DNA of 64,000 bases from assembly GCF_047345145.1 (NCBI RefSeq), contig NZ_JBLFER010000003.1, positions 1 to 64,000 of the forward strand. Reading direction: 5' to 3'. Source of the DNA: Maribacter_C sp047345145 (GTDB lineage: Bacteria; Bacteroidota; Bacteroidia; Flavobacteriales; Flavobacteriaceae). A program made the translations under genes and the position numbers. Of this stretch, positions 8,275 to 17,598 are shown in pieces. Position 1 is the stretch's first letter; every line of letters begins with the position of its first letter. Below the pieces are notes generated by a model, which was not told where the DNA came from, searched no databases, and saw nothing but the letters and a program-made list of their open reading frames with translations.

Positions 8275-8469
8275 CACAACGTTTATAAAACATAGCTGGT
8301 AAGTGCTAAACCGAGAGGTTCTTACTTATTTATAAAGACCGCCAAATTTCTAAATTTGGCTTTTAAGATTGATAAGTTAAAAACAAAATATAAAAATTCG
8401 GCTCTGTATTTAACCGAAAAGTTAGCGTTTTTTTACACGCAACGTTTCGTAAACAAACCCGTTGTGCGT
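8275..8469. repeat. Structured intergenic repeat (cassette-boundary type)
   Basis: This about 195-bp stretch starts with CACAACG (8275-8281) and ends with the inverted copy CGTTGTG (8460-8466). In between is a 9-bp hairpin with a two-base loop (GCCAAATTT at 8341-8349, AAATTTGGC at 8352-8360) followed by TTTT. A related but degenerate arrangement is at 10692-10810. From memory, closely similar intergenic blocks recur beside orphan genes in marine Flavobacteriia; I cannot confirm this here. Confidence 0.6.
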
Positions 8470-8495
8470 CATCTTAAAAAAAACCGTAATAACGA

Positions 8496-9581
8496 ATGAG
8501 CTTACTTGATTTTCAACATCTTCATCAACAGATAAAAGATAAATTATTTGAAATATCATTTAAGATAGATTGTTTCAATAAATCTGGAGACACAGATATA
8601 AGCAGATATGCAGAAACTTATTTTAAGGAACTCTTTAATATTATATACAAAAAAGACAATTGGAATTTTGCAAAATCAGTCAAAGTAAATCAAGATACTT
8701 ACGATTTATTTGACGAGAAAAATAAAATATGTATTCAAATTACTTCCAACAAAAGAAAAAACAAAAAAGATAAAACCTTAAAACTATTTGAGAAGAATCA
8801 TCTTAAAAATGGATTTGACACTTTAATAATTTTTTTTACCACACTATCAAAACCAAAATCAAAAGACGAACTGAATTTTAATTACATTGATTATAATATA
8901 ATTGAATTCACAGGTTTAATAGAAAACAATTGTAATCACACGGAATTACTTAAAATCAGAGACATTCTACTGAAAAATAATACTCTACCTAGAAATATAA
9001 ATAAAATCGCTAATAAACCTCAATCAAACAAAGTCTCTCAAAGTGAGTTTTTAAGGCGTAAAAAAATTAAAAAAGAAATAGTCAATGAAATGCTAGTTGA
9101 AGATTGGCATAAAATTGATAGAGAAGAATTAGCTAAATTACCGATACATAAGTTCAAAGATTCTAGATTTATATTACGCTCAATTTCTGATGAATCTTAC
9201 CCAAATGTCGATGAAAATGCAAAATGGTCAAGAACATTTATGTACGACCTCTATGAAAAAGGAATTTTAATATGGCTCGACGCAGCTTTAGGAACTGAAG
9301 CTATGGTTAACGAAAAAAAAGAATGGTATATTCTGGATTATGGAGATAAAAACAAAAAACCAGGAAAAGGGTTTTACAAAGTAAAAATTAGAATATTAGG
9401 AGAGTTACCATATAAAAACATAATAGATTGGGAAGATGGAGATGGGTATTATAATGATTATCATTTGTTCTGTAAATATGATGGAGTTGAAGATTCGCCA
9501 TTTGAGAAAATACTCTATCGATTTGAAAATACGCTCGGATACTTTTTGGGAGAACTCGAAGATGATAAGCGGATTAAATGA
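8496..9581 (+). CDS. SMEK-like N-terminal domain protein (candidate defence nuclease)
   Basis: This is a 361-residue protein. Residues 1-125 resemble the SMEK domain found in predicted defence proteins: an acidic residue in a helix (YAETYFKEL), an Asp pair (TYDLFD), then CIQITSNK with a lysine-rich stretch, an arrangement reminiscent of restriction-endonuclease folds. The C-terminal part (about 180-361) is unrecognised, with many aromatic and acidic residues. The gene is bracketed by a 9-bp inverted repeat (GTTGTGCGT at 8461-8469, ACGCACAAC at 9592-9600), so it looks like a single-gene cassette. Catalysis is not proven; the C-terminal part probably provides specificity. Confidence 0.6.
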   Translation: MSLLDFQHLHQQIKDKLFEISFKIDCFNKSGDTDISRYAETYFKELFNIIYKKDNWNFAKSVKVNQDTYDLFDEKNKICIQITSNKRKNKKDKTLKLFEKNHLKNGFDTLIIFFTTLSKPKSKDELNFNYIDYNIIEFTGLIENNCNHTELLKIRDILLKNNTLPRNINKIANKPQSNKVSQSEFLRRKKIKKEIVNEMLVEDWHKIDREELAKLPIHKFKDSRFILRSISDESYPNVDENAKWSRTFMYDLYEKGILIWLDAALGTEAMVNEKKEWYILDYGDKNKKPGKGFYKVKIRILGELPYKNIIDWEDGDGYYNDYHLFCKYDGVEDSPFEKILYRFENTLGYFLGELEDDKRIK

Positions 9582-9591
9582 GAAAAGACGA

Positions 9592-9600
9592 ACGCACAAC
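9592..9600. repeat. Inverted partner of the 8461-8469 repeat
   Basis: ACGCACAAC is the exact reverse complement of GTTGTGCGT at 8461-8469. The two flank the SMEK-like gene, this copy 11 bases after its stop. A small AT-rich hairpin follows at 9643-9660 (AAAATCC/GGATTTT). Confidence 0.6.
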
Positions 9601-9719
9601 ACCATATATAATTAATTGCTTGGCCAGTTAATAGCTAATCCAAAAATCCTATCGGATTTTCTGTAGACCTTCATTTTTGACAACCTGATTCTTTAAGCAG
9701 CTAACAATACACGAACCGT

Positions 9720-10691
9720 ATGATAGAAACTGAAATTACGATTTTGATAAATAGAAAGTCAGACATTGAACTGATTAAAACTAAAGTTATCGAGAACAAA
9801 ATTGATTTTCCTATCTACTTTTTCGAATTTGAAGACCATTACAAATTGAGTTTCTCAAGTGATTATGAAGAGTGGGAACTAGATAAAGCAATTTTAGAAA
9901 GTTTTCCTAATTACAAATTTACTTCAAATCTTGAACAAGGCAAAAAGGAAATTAGATTACAAATATCGAGATATCAATCTCACTTCACAATTGAAACCCC
10001 TATAGACGAAACAAAGTATTTAATAAAAAAGTCTGACAAAAAAATAGAACGGTTTATTCCAAAAGTAAAAGTTCTTTTTGAAGAAAAAGAGCAAGATTAC
10101 TACATAAACATTGTAAATGGGAAAAATAACAAAACTCAAGAAACAGGGTTTTTACTATTAAAAGAATTTAGAAATAAAAATACTGAATGTGAGATATTAG
10201 AAAACACACTTTTTAAATCAATTAATGAAGCAGTACAATTTGGATATTTCAATATGCAAGAATTAGTAAATGAAGACTTTAAAGAGTATATTAAAGAGAA
10301 AAAGAAAGAGTCTAGGTCTCTTCAGAAAATCCCAAGAAAAATTATTAGAAACTTTATTAACGCTTGTAATAAATCTGATATAACAGGTATTCTTGAAAAT
10401 CTTAATAAGGAAATAACCTTTGAAAAAATGATTAGCTGGAAAACAGAAATAAAAACGGTAGGATTAACAGAATTCGAAAAGTATATTAAATCACCAAATC
10501 AAGAGTTGTGTGGGAAGGACATTAAAATTAGGTCCAATTGGGATATTAATTTACCTAACATTGTTATCAGTGTAAAATATTTTCCTTCTTCAATTGACAT
10601 TGAGAATAGATCTGCAATCACGCAGGAATACAAAAAAATTAGATTTTTATTAAACGAAAATAAAATAGTTAGCATATTAGAAGAAAAATAA
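9720..10691 (+). CDS. Unrecognised cargo protein with NTF2-like C-terminus
   Basis: This 323-residue protein has no signal peptide or membrane segment. Residues 1-110 are beta-rich. A middle segment (about 185-205, YIKEKKKESRSLQKIPRK) is a basic linker. The last 110 residues (IRNFINACNKSDITGILENL, ending YKKIRFLLNENKIVSILEE) have the helix-then-strands pattern of SnoaL/NTF2-like domains, which often bind small ligands or act as immunity modules. No catalytic motif is evident. It is AT-rich like its neighbours and is followed by a degenerate copy of the intergenic repeat. Confidence 0.6.
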   Translation: MIETEITILINRKSDIELIKTKVIENKIDFPIYFFEFEDHYKLSFSSDYEEWELDKAILESFPNYKFTSNLEQGKKEIRLQISRYQSHFTIETPIDETKYLIKKSDKKIERFIPKVKVLFEEKEQDYYINIVNGKNNKTQETGFLLLKEFRNKNTECEILENTLFKSINEAVQFGYFNMQELVNEDFKEYIKEKKKESRSLQKIPRKIIRNFINACNKSDITGILENLNKEITFEKMISWKTEIKTVGLTEFEKYIKSPNQELCGKDIKIRSNWDINLPNIVISVKYFPSSIDIENRSAITQEYKKIRFLLNENKIVSILEEK

Positions 10692-10810
10692 ATACGGCGC
10701 ACAGCAATGCCTTTAGTTAATACGGGTTTTGGTATTTAATTTAAAAGCTTGCGTATATATATAATGTCCCCAAATCTTTAGGATTTGTCTTTTAAAAACA
10801 AAAAATTAAA
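10692..10810. repeat. Second, degenerate intergenic repeat
   Basis: It contains GCGCACAGC (10699-10707, two changes from ACGCACAAC), the segment AATACGGGTTTTGGTA (10721-10736) and a hairpin CAAATC/GATTTG (10771-10787) followed by CTTTTAA. The last part parallels the hairpin and TTTTAA at 8341-8366. A copy of the AATACGGG segment with one change recurs at 17615-17630. Confidence 0.5.
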
Positions 10811-10814
10811 AACG

Positions 10815-10844
10815 AAAGCGCCTCTCCAAAAGAGGTGCTTTTTT
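10815..10844 (+). terminator. Rho-independent terminator
   Basis: An 11-bp stem with one G-U pair (AAAGCGCCTCT at 10815-10825, AGAGGTGCTTT at 10831-10841) ends in a T run. It insulates the Hachiman genes from the genes upstream. Confidence 0.8.
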
Positions 10845-10938
10845 ATTGCTTTTAGGTGTTTCTGATTCTTCCTTGTACCTTCCCTAGCCTATTTTGGTAA
10901 GGTTTGTATAGGTGGTATTGCTTTCTAAGGGTTATTCT

Positions 10939-10955
10939 CTTTCTGAATCAGAAAG
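10939..10955. promoter_or_regulatory. Palindrome upstream of hamAB
   Basis: CTTTCTGA-A-TCAGAAAG is a perfect 17-base palindrome, 147 bases before hamA, in the otherwise gene-free stretch 10845-11101. It could be an operator. A 10-codon leader frame (11067-11099) also ends two bases before hamA. Confidence 0.4.
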
Positions 10956-11101
10956 TAAAATTGTAAATTGATTGTTTAATTAATATCTTCGAGATTTATC
11001 CTACATATCTGTCAGCTTTTACTTAACTAAGATTAAAATACTTATAATTTTTCGTAAAGCTATTTTATGAAAAATGGAAAAGTCAATTATATCTTATAAA
11101 G

Positions 11102-12127
11102 ATGAGTGAAAACCAAATAATTAAAATTGACAAAGGTTGGATGGAGAAAGAACTAATTTCTCATCTTACAGAAAAAATAGGAGACAAAATCAGTATGAGA
11201 GTTTATACTGTAAAGCCTTCATCTACCCAAATGGATTTTCTATCATTAAGTAGTTTTCTTACTAAAATAATCCCACACTATGTATATAGTATAAAAGAAA
11301 TTGAAGATGATATAGAACGAAGTTTAAGACGTAATGAAAAAGCTATTCGCAAATCAAATACAGAACTAGATGAACATGAATTGATTGAGATAATTTCTTC
11401 GGAAAGAGAAAGAGTTAAAATTGATACTTGGATTGATATCTTTAATCAAAGTCGGATTTTTTTTAGAAAAAAAGGAGAAGATTATATTGGAGGTAAATAT
11501 GGAGAGTTAATGCTATTTGCATTAGTAGAAGGAGTTTTAGAATGTAAAATGATAGCGCATAAAATAAAACACTTGACTAATGTTAATGATGAAGTAAAAG
11601 GAAGTGATGGTATTTTTCTAGGTGATTATCAGAAAAATAAGGCAATATTGTTTGGTGAGTCAAAGATAATGAAAAGCCTATCAGGCGCAATAGTGGACGC
11701 CCTAGAATCAATTAATAGATATCATAATGATTCCGAAAACGCACATAATAGAAGCCATGAACTTCTTATTGCTCGTGAGCATATTCATAAATATGACGTT
11801 GATGGGGTTAATATAGATGAACTTTATGATAGGTTAGATTCAACTTCTGACAAATATAAAGAACAACTTCTTGTTCATCCAATTATCTTAATGTACGAGA
11901 GATCTTTTATCAAAGATTTGCAAAAAAAAGCGAAAACACATGAAGAGTTCAATGAAATGATCTCCATTGAACTAATTAAAAGATTTAAACGTAAGAAAGA
12001 AGTTTTTGATTTAATAAATAATCATGTCGGAGATCATAATTTAGAACATTCTTTTCTTGATTTCTTTCTTATTCCTGTAGATGATGTTTCTAAATTCAGA
12101 GCAGCAATGGATGATAAACTTTTATAA
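11102..12127 (+). CDS. hamA: HamA, Hachiman defence nuclease (DUF1837)
   Basis: This 341-residue protein matches the DUF1837/HamA family. Predicted PD-(D/E)xK residues can be placed directly: E135 in YGELMLF, D169 in KGSDGIF, and E186-S-K188 in FGESKIM. HamA is the nuclease effector of Hachiman and is held inactive by HamB until phage DNA is sensed; DNA is then degraded and the cell aborts infection (known from the family). It lies two bases upstream of hamB, so they are co-transcribed. All the expected catalytic residues are present, which suggests an active system. Confidence 0.88.
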   Translation: MSENQIIKIDKGWMEKELISHLTEKIGDKISMRVYTVKPSSTQMDFLSLSSFLTKIIPHYVYSIKEIEDDIERSLRRNEKAIRKSNTELDEHELIEIISSERERVKIDTWIDIFNQSRIFFRKKGEDYIGGKYGELMLFALVEGVLECKMIAHKIKHLTNVNDEVKGSDGIFLGDYQKNKAILFGESKIMKSLSGAIVDALESINRYHNDSENAHNRSHELLIAREHIHKYDVDGVNIDELYDRLDSTSDKYKEQLLVHPIILMYERSFIKDLQKKAKTHEEFNEMISIELIKRFKRKKEVFDLINNHVGDHNLEHSFLDFFLIPVDDVSKFRAAMDDKLL

Positions 12128-12129
12128 AC

Positions 12130-14886
12130 ATGACTACAGATAAAAGTTTAATAGAACAATCTTACGATCATCCTGTATTACTAGAAACGTTTTCACTTTT
12201 AAATTTAAAATTTTTATACAGTAATCATTTTACTTATACCGAAAACACTAATATTGATTTTGATTATTTTAAATTAAAAAAAGCTATTTGGCTTTGTTCA
12301 ATTTTAGCTAGTAGTTCAGATGTAGACCACAAAGTTCGCGCTCAACGTTTTGCCTCATTATTATACTTAACAAAAAATGAAGAAGGAAATAATATTGATG
12401 TTGTTAAGGCTTGTTACGTACTGTTTTCCAGATTAGGTAATTTAACAGCAACTCGCTTTTTTACTCAGCTAAACACTAAAATAGAGGATTCAAATATATT
12501 AATCAATAATGATTATGATGGTGTATTATCGTTAGAATTAATACTACAGCGACAGAGTAAGACTATTAAAACTAATAACGGATCAATTTTAGTTACCTCT
12601 TTTCAAAAAGGATTATGGAACGGATTAAATGATATTAGTAAGCTTGCCGTTTCTGCTCCTACGTCTTCGGGTAAATCATATATTTTAAAACAGTTTCTAT
12701 CGGAGACGTTTGCTCTTCAAGAAAATTATAAAGCTCTATATATTGTTCCAAGTCGAGCATTAATAAATCAAGTAAGCGAGGAGTTTAGAATTGAATTGAA
12801 AGGCACTAATACTTTAATTAGAACAGCCTATATACAGGATAATGATAAAGAAGATACTATAGACCTAGTAAAAGAGGTCTTTCGAGAAAATAAAATATTA
12901 TATGTTCTTACACCTGAGCGATGCATAAAACTATTGGCCGCAGATTTGGAAGAAAAGATTCCAATGGATTTTATTTTTATAGATGAAATTCAGGGAGTAG
13001 AAAATGATCAAGGAAGAGGTGCTACTTTTGAAAATGTTTTTGAAGATCTTTCTTTGCAGTTTTTTAAAGCAAAGTTGGTTACTGCCGGACCTCATATATT
13101 AAACCCTGAAAAGACATATCAAGAACTTTTTAATAAAGAAGCAGCTCCTTTTAAAACAAAACTTTCACCAGTTATACAATTTAAGAAAATCATCAGGGCG
13201 GATGGAAAAGGTGATTTAGAAGTTGAGGTACGCGATAATATTAATAAATCTATACTATTAAATATTCAAACATCTTTTAATGCTGATTCTCTAATAAAGA
13301 ATAAACGAAATGGAACAATATTAGAGAAAATCATAAACCTACTTGCCCCTAATAAATCAAATATAGTTTTTAGTAATAGAGGAGATTATGCTGAAAATTG
13401 GGCAAGAGAATATCAAGAATCTATTGGTGAGGTTAATATTTCTAAGCGAGTAAAAGAGTTAATTGATTTTTTAAAAGATGAGTTTAATAAGGATTATTAT
13501 CTTATTGACTGCCTTGAAAGAGGTGTCGCATTTCATCATGGGAAATTACCAGATATTATAAGAAAGGAAGTAGAAGAATTGTTTCAAGATAAAGAGATAA
13601 ATAATCTTTTTTGTACTTCAACACTAATAGAAGGTGTTAATCTTCCTGCGAATAATCTTTTCATTATTATTCCAAAGAAAAATATTGAGGATTTAACGGA
13701 TTTTGAATTTGGTAACCTTATTGGTAGAGCTGGAAGGTTAAGCGAATCTCTTTATGGAACTATATATTTTATTGAGAAAGCAGATTATAAAGGAAAAAGT
13801 GCAATTGAATATTTTGAGGCTGATTACGAGAAAGAAATAACTATATATTCCACACAGAATATTCCCGAATATGATTTTAAATATTTAAGGTCAAATATCA
13901 ATGATATAGAGATTTATAAGGAGGATGGGAAAAGAGATGTCAAATCTATTTTAAAGCAAAAACAACTAACGTTGTTTATTCGAAATAGATATATTAAGAA
14001 CGAAAACAGTGTTAGTAATTACCTTGTTAAAAAAGGAGTCTCTCTAGCAAATATAGAAAATGCTATTATTGATTTAAAAAATACCTTATCTGATATATTA
14101 ATACCTAAAAAGATTATACTAGAAAATCAGTCAATAGATCCAATACTTCAGAATGAGCTTTATATAGCTATTCAAAATAAGGATATTGAAGATTGGGTGA
14201 TTACCCCTAATAGTATATTAGAAAAAAGAAGAAAGAAAGAAGATGTGTTAGAAAAGCCTAATAAAGACAGGCCATTTTTCTGGCAATTGCTTACTATATT
14301 TAAAGGCTTAGACGAAATATTTAATATAAGTCAAGAAGCATTTGAGAACTATAAAATCTCTAATATTAATTCTACAGTTATGGCTATTCATGCAACAACT
14401 TGGCTGCAAGGATTGAGCTATAAACAATTGATAGATAATGATATTCGTTTTTATTCAACGGATAGTAGAGTTTCAGATGAGGACAAGCTAGATCCAAATG
14501 ACAAAAAAGAAGTTAATAAACTTATCAATAAGATAATTAAAATTAATTCATCCATAGTTACCTACCTTTTAGTTAAATATGTCAAATTATTAGTAGATAT
14601 TCTTGATACAACATTAACAGAAGATCAAAAGGAGAAATACAAAATCACATTGGGGTTGCCAACTGCTTTGGAGTTAGGAACGAGAGATAAAAATGTCAAA
14701 AACTTAATTTCTAGTGGAATTTCTAGGTCTGTCGCCATTAGTGTAGTTAAGCAATACAAAAGTAAGACAACAGAAGCCTTTAGAGAGGATAACTCAATTT
14801 TAGATTGGTTGTCTAGCAAAGAAAAAATTAATGGATTAAAACCTATTTATAATAGGTATTTAAAGAGACTTAAATTATTAAAATAA
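12130..14886 (+). CDS. hamB: HamB, Hachiman SF2 helicase
   Basis: This 918-residue helicase has the expected SF2 motifs: Walker A APTSSGKSY with GKS at about 181-183, a DEIQ box from D285 (FIDEIQG), a helicase C region with FHHGKLPD near 475, and motif VI IGRAGRL near 531-537. The long C-terminal third (about 600-918) is family-specific. HamB senses aberrant or phage DNA and controls the HamA nuclease. The pairing with a DUF1837 gene immediately upstream makes the Hachiman assignment firm. No frameshift or lost motif is seen. Confidence 0.9.
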   Translation: MTTDKSLIEQSYDHPVLLETFSLLNLKFLYSNHFTYTENTNIDFDYFKLKKAIWLCSILASSSDVDHKVRAQRFASLLYLTKNEEGNNIDVVKACYVLFSRLGNLTATRFFTQLNTKIEDSNILINNDYDGVLSLELILQRQSKTIKTNNGSILVTSFQKGLWNGLNDISKLAVSAPTSSGKSYILKQFLSETFALQENYKALYIVPSRALINQVSEEFRIELKGTNTLIRTAYIQDNDKEDTIDLVKEVFRENKILYVLTPERCIKLLAADLEEKIPMDFIFIDEIQGVENDQGRGATFENVFEDLSLQFFKAKLVTAGPHILNPEKTYQELFNKEAAPFKTKLSPVIQFKKIIRADGKGDLEVEVRDNINKSILLNIQTSFNADSLIKNKRNGTILEKIINLLAPNKSNIVFSNRGDYAENWAREYQESIGEVNISKRVKELIDFLKDEFNKDYYLIDCLERGVAFHHGKLPDIIRKEVEELFQDKEINNLFCTSTLIEGVNLPANNLFIIIPKKNIEDLTDFEFGNLIGRAGRLSESLYGTIYFIEKADYKGKSAIEYFEADYEKEITIYSTQNIPEYDFKYLRSNINDIEIYKEDGKRDVKSILKQKQLTLFIRNRYIKNENSVSNYLVKKGVSLANIENAIIDLKNTLSDILIPKKIILENQSIDPILQNELYIAIQNKDIEDWVITPNSILEKRRKKEDVLEKPNKDRPFFWQLLTIFKGLDEIFNISQEAFENYKISNINSTVMAIHATTWLQGLSYKQLIDNDIRFYSTDSRVSDEDKLDPNDKKEVNKLINKIIKINSSIVTYLLVKYVKLLVDILDTTLTEDQKEKYKITLGLPTALELGTRDKNVKNLISSGISRSVAISVVKQYKSKTTEAFREDNSILDWLSSKEKINGLKPIYNRYLKRLKLLK

Positions 14887-15066
14887 CAGTAATTGTTTTG
14901 TACAAGCCTTTGAATATTTTCTATTTTTTTTGCCTACTCATATCATTCAGGCCAAAAAAAAGACCTTATTTCCTACATGAAATCTGTGGTTTAAACTTGC
15001 AATCACTTATTTTTATGATAAGAAGAATCAACTAAACAGTTGTTTGGAATTTAACTAAATATTTTT

Positions 15067-17598
15067 ATGATCGATTTTAATAAACGAATAAAAAAAATAA
15101 AACTTGAAAAAGAACTTCAACCAGTAAAAATATATGACACGTTAGATAGAGCTAGCGATAAAGGACCACTTAGACCCTCTCAAGAACAAGTTTTAAATAA
15201 ATGGTTTAATGATTATAGAAGTAAAAAAGATTGTGTAGTTAAACTTCATACAGGACAAGGTAAAACAATTATAGGCTTATTGATACTTCAATCAAAACTG
15301 AATGAGACAAGTACACCATCCTTATATATTTGCCCTAATATCTATCTTGTTAACCAGACATGTTTACAAGCTGAACAATTTGGAGTAGATTATTGTGTGA
15401 TTGATTTTGATGGTAATATTCCTGAGGATTTTATAAATGGAAAAAAAATACTAATTACTCATTCACAAAAAGTTTTTAATGGGTTTACAAAATTTGGGTT
15501 TAAGGGCAAAGCATTACCGGTAGGAACAATAATTTTAGATGATTCACATTCTTGCATCGATACTATTGAAGATAGTTTTACGATTAATATCAAATCTGAT
15601 ACGGAAGCCTATAACTTGATATTAAATATTTTTGAAAGTTCTCTTGAAAAACAAGGCTTTGCAAAACTTCAAGAAGTTAAGGAAGGAGGAACCCCTGAAA
15701 TATTAAGTGTTCCATATTGGGATTGGAAAGAGCGTTTCACAGATGTTATTGAAATACTTTCAAAAAATAAAAGAGAAGAAGGTTATAATTACATATTTGC
15801 TTGGAATCTAATCAAAGATGATTTAGATCATTGTTACTGCACTTTTTCTGGTACAGCGCTAGAAATAAAACCATATCATAATCCAATTGATCAGTATGGA
15901 AGTTTCTTTAATGCTTCACACAGAGTATTTATGTCTGCTACTACCAATAATGACTCATTTTTTATTAAAGGTCTAGGATTATCTAAAGAAACTATTATTA
16001 ACCCTCTTGTTTATGATGATGAGTTATGGTCTGGTGAGAAAATGATTCTTTTCCCTTACAAAATAGACAATCAATTAAATAGAACAGGTATTGTAAATCA
16101 TTTTGCCCCTCCAGTAAAATCAAGAAAATATGGGGTTGTAGTTTTAACATCTGGTTTTAATAAAAGTAATTTTTGGGAAAAATTAGGAGCAACAGTTGTT
16201 AAAAGTGAAAATATAAAAGAAAAAATTGGTTTTTTAAAGAATGGGAACTATGAGAATACGCTTGTTATTGCAAATAGATATGATGGTATTGATCTACCCG
16301 ATAATAATTGTAGAGTTTTAATTATTGATTCAAAGCCATATGCTCAAAATTTATATGAAAAATATCAAGAAGATGTAAGACAAGATAGTGATCTAATTGA
16401 CATTAAAATTGCCCAAAAAATAGAACAAGGTCTAGGAAGAGGAGTAAGAGGAGAAAAGGATTATTGTGCTATAATTTTAACGGGGAACGATATTCTTCAA
16501 GTAATATCAAATCCGAGATACAAAAGATTTTTTTCAAAGGAAACGCAAAAACAATTAGAAATTGGAGTAAATGTAACTCGGTTTGCCGTAGAGGATGCAG
16601 ATACTTCTGATGGGATTAGTGTTTTAACAAAAATTATTGACCAGTGTTTAGAAAGAAATGCTGGATGGAAGGAGTACTATAAAACTGAAATGAATAGTAT
16701 AACCAAATCCCATGCTATAGATAATGTATTAGAGATTTTAGAAAAGGAAAGAGAGGCAGAGGAAGTTTTTAGTATGGGTGAAAATGAGAAAGCCGTCGAA
16801 TTAATGCAATATATTATTAATGAGTTTATTGACCCCAATAACAAAACTGAGCTTGGTTGGTATCTTCAACAAATGGGGCGATTTATCAGCCCTGTAAGTA
16901 TATCACGTTCAAATGAATATCAAATAAATGCACATCAAAATAACAGATATCTGTATAAACCTAATCAAGGAATGAGTTTTGAGAAACTGGAAATTCATGA
17001 AAATCGAATTCAAAAAATTCTTGATTGGATTAAGCTGTTTGAAAAACAAGAGGATTTACTCCAAAAAGTAGATACTATTTTAGATGACCTTGGTTTTGGG
17101 GTTAAAGCAGATACTTTTGAGCAAGCACTTGAACAATTGGGCAGTATTATTGGTTTTAACAGCGAACGTCCTGAAAAATATTGGAAGAAAGGCCCAGATA
17201 ATCTTTGGTGTATAGAAAGAGGGAAGTACATTTTATTTGAGTGCAAAAATTGTGTTAAAGAAAATCGTGCTGAAATTTATAAAAAAGAAACTGGACAAAT
17301 GAGTAATTCATGTAACTGGTTCAAAAAAAAATATGAACATTCCAAATGTATCCCAGTTATGATTATTAATACTAGTAATGTAGCTAAAGATGCAACACTT
17401 GAATCTGGTGCTCAAATTATGACTAAGTCTAAGCTTCGAGTATTAAAAGCTAATGTTCGAAACTTTTTCAAAGAGTTTTTACATTCTGGATCTGAACTAA
17501 TTACCTCTGAAAAAATATCAAAACTTCTTATAGTTCATAAACTAACAGTTGGAGATATTTCAAAAGTTTACTTTAAATCTCCTTATCAAATGATATAG
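15067..17598 (+). CDS. Stand-alone helicase with C-terminal PD-(D/E)xK nuclease
   Basis: This 843-residue protein fuses an SF2 helicase to a nuclease. Walker A is HTGQGKT (H61 to T67), the DEAH box is DDSH (158-161), MSATT marks motif III, and motif VI is GLGRGVRG (about 455-462); the C-terminal helicase half resembles the DinG/Rad3 type. A restriction-like nuclease site follows: G709-P-D711, then FE725-C-K727, 14 residues apart. This architecture and size recall Hna, a single-gene abortive-infection helicase-nuclease; I infer the likeness and have no alignment. It lies 180 bases after hamB with its own probable start, so it may act alone. It is AT-rich cargo. Confidence 0.8.
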   Translation: MIDFNKRIKKIKLEKELQPVKIYDTLDRASDKGPLRPSQEQVLNKWFNDYRSKKDCVVKLHTGQGKTIIGLLILQSKLNETSTPSLYICPNIYLVNQTCLQAEQFGVDYCVIDFDGNIPEDFINGKKILITHSQKVFNGFTKFGFKGKALPVGTIILDDSHSCIDTIEDSFTINIKSDTEAYNLILNIFESSLEKQGFAKLQEVKEGGTPEILSVPYWDWKERFTDVIEILSKNKREEGYNYIFAWNLIKDDLDHCYCTFSGTALEIKPYHNPIDQYGSFFNASHRVFMSATTNNDSFFIKGLGLSKETIINPLVYDDELWSGEKMILFPYKIDNQLNRTGIVNHFAPPVKSRKYGVVVLTSGFNKSNFWEKLGATVVKSENIKEKIGFLKNGNYENTLVIANRYDGIDLPDNNCRVLIIDSKPYAQNLYEKYQEDVRQDSDLIDIKIAQKIEQGLGRGVRGEKDYCAIILTGNDILQVISNPRYKRFFSKETQKQLEIGVNVTRFAVEDADTSDGISVLTKIIDQCLERNAGWKEYYKTEMNSITKSHAIDNVLEILEKEREAEEVFSMGENEKAVELMQYIINEFIDPNNKTELGWYLQQMGRFISPVSISRSNEYQINAHQNNRYLYKPNQGMSFEKLEIHENRIQKILDWIKLFEKQEDLLQKVDTILDDLGFGVKADTFEQALEQLGSIIGFNSERPEKYWKKGPDNLWCIERGKYILFECKNCVKENRAEIYKKETGQMSNSCNWFKKKYEHSKCIPVMIINTSNVAKDATLESGAQIMTKSKLRVLKANVRNFFKEFLHSGSELITSEKISKLLIVHKLTVGDISKVYFKSPYQMI

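Noticed and set aside
8275..8469. Classical integron attC site
   Set aside because: The GTTRRRY core and an integron integrase are absent, so I call it only an attC-like structured repeat.
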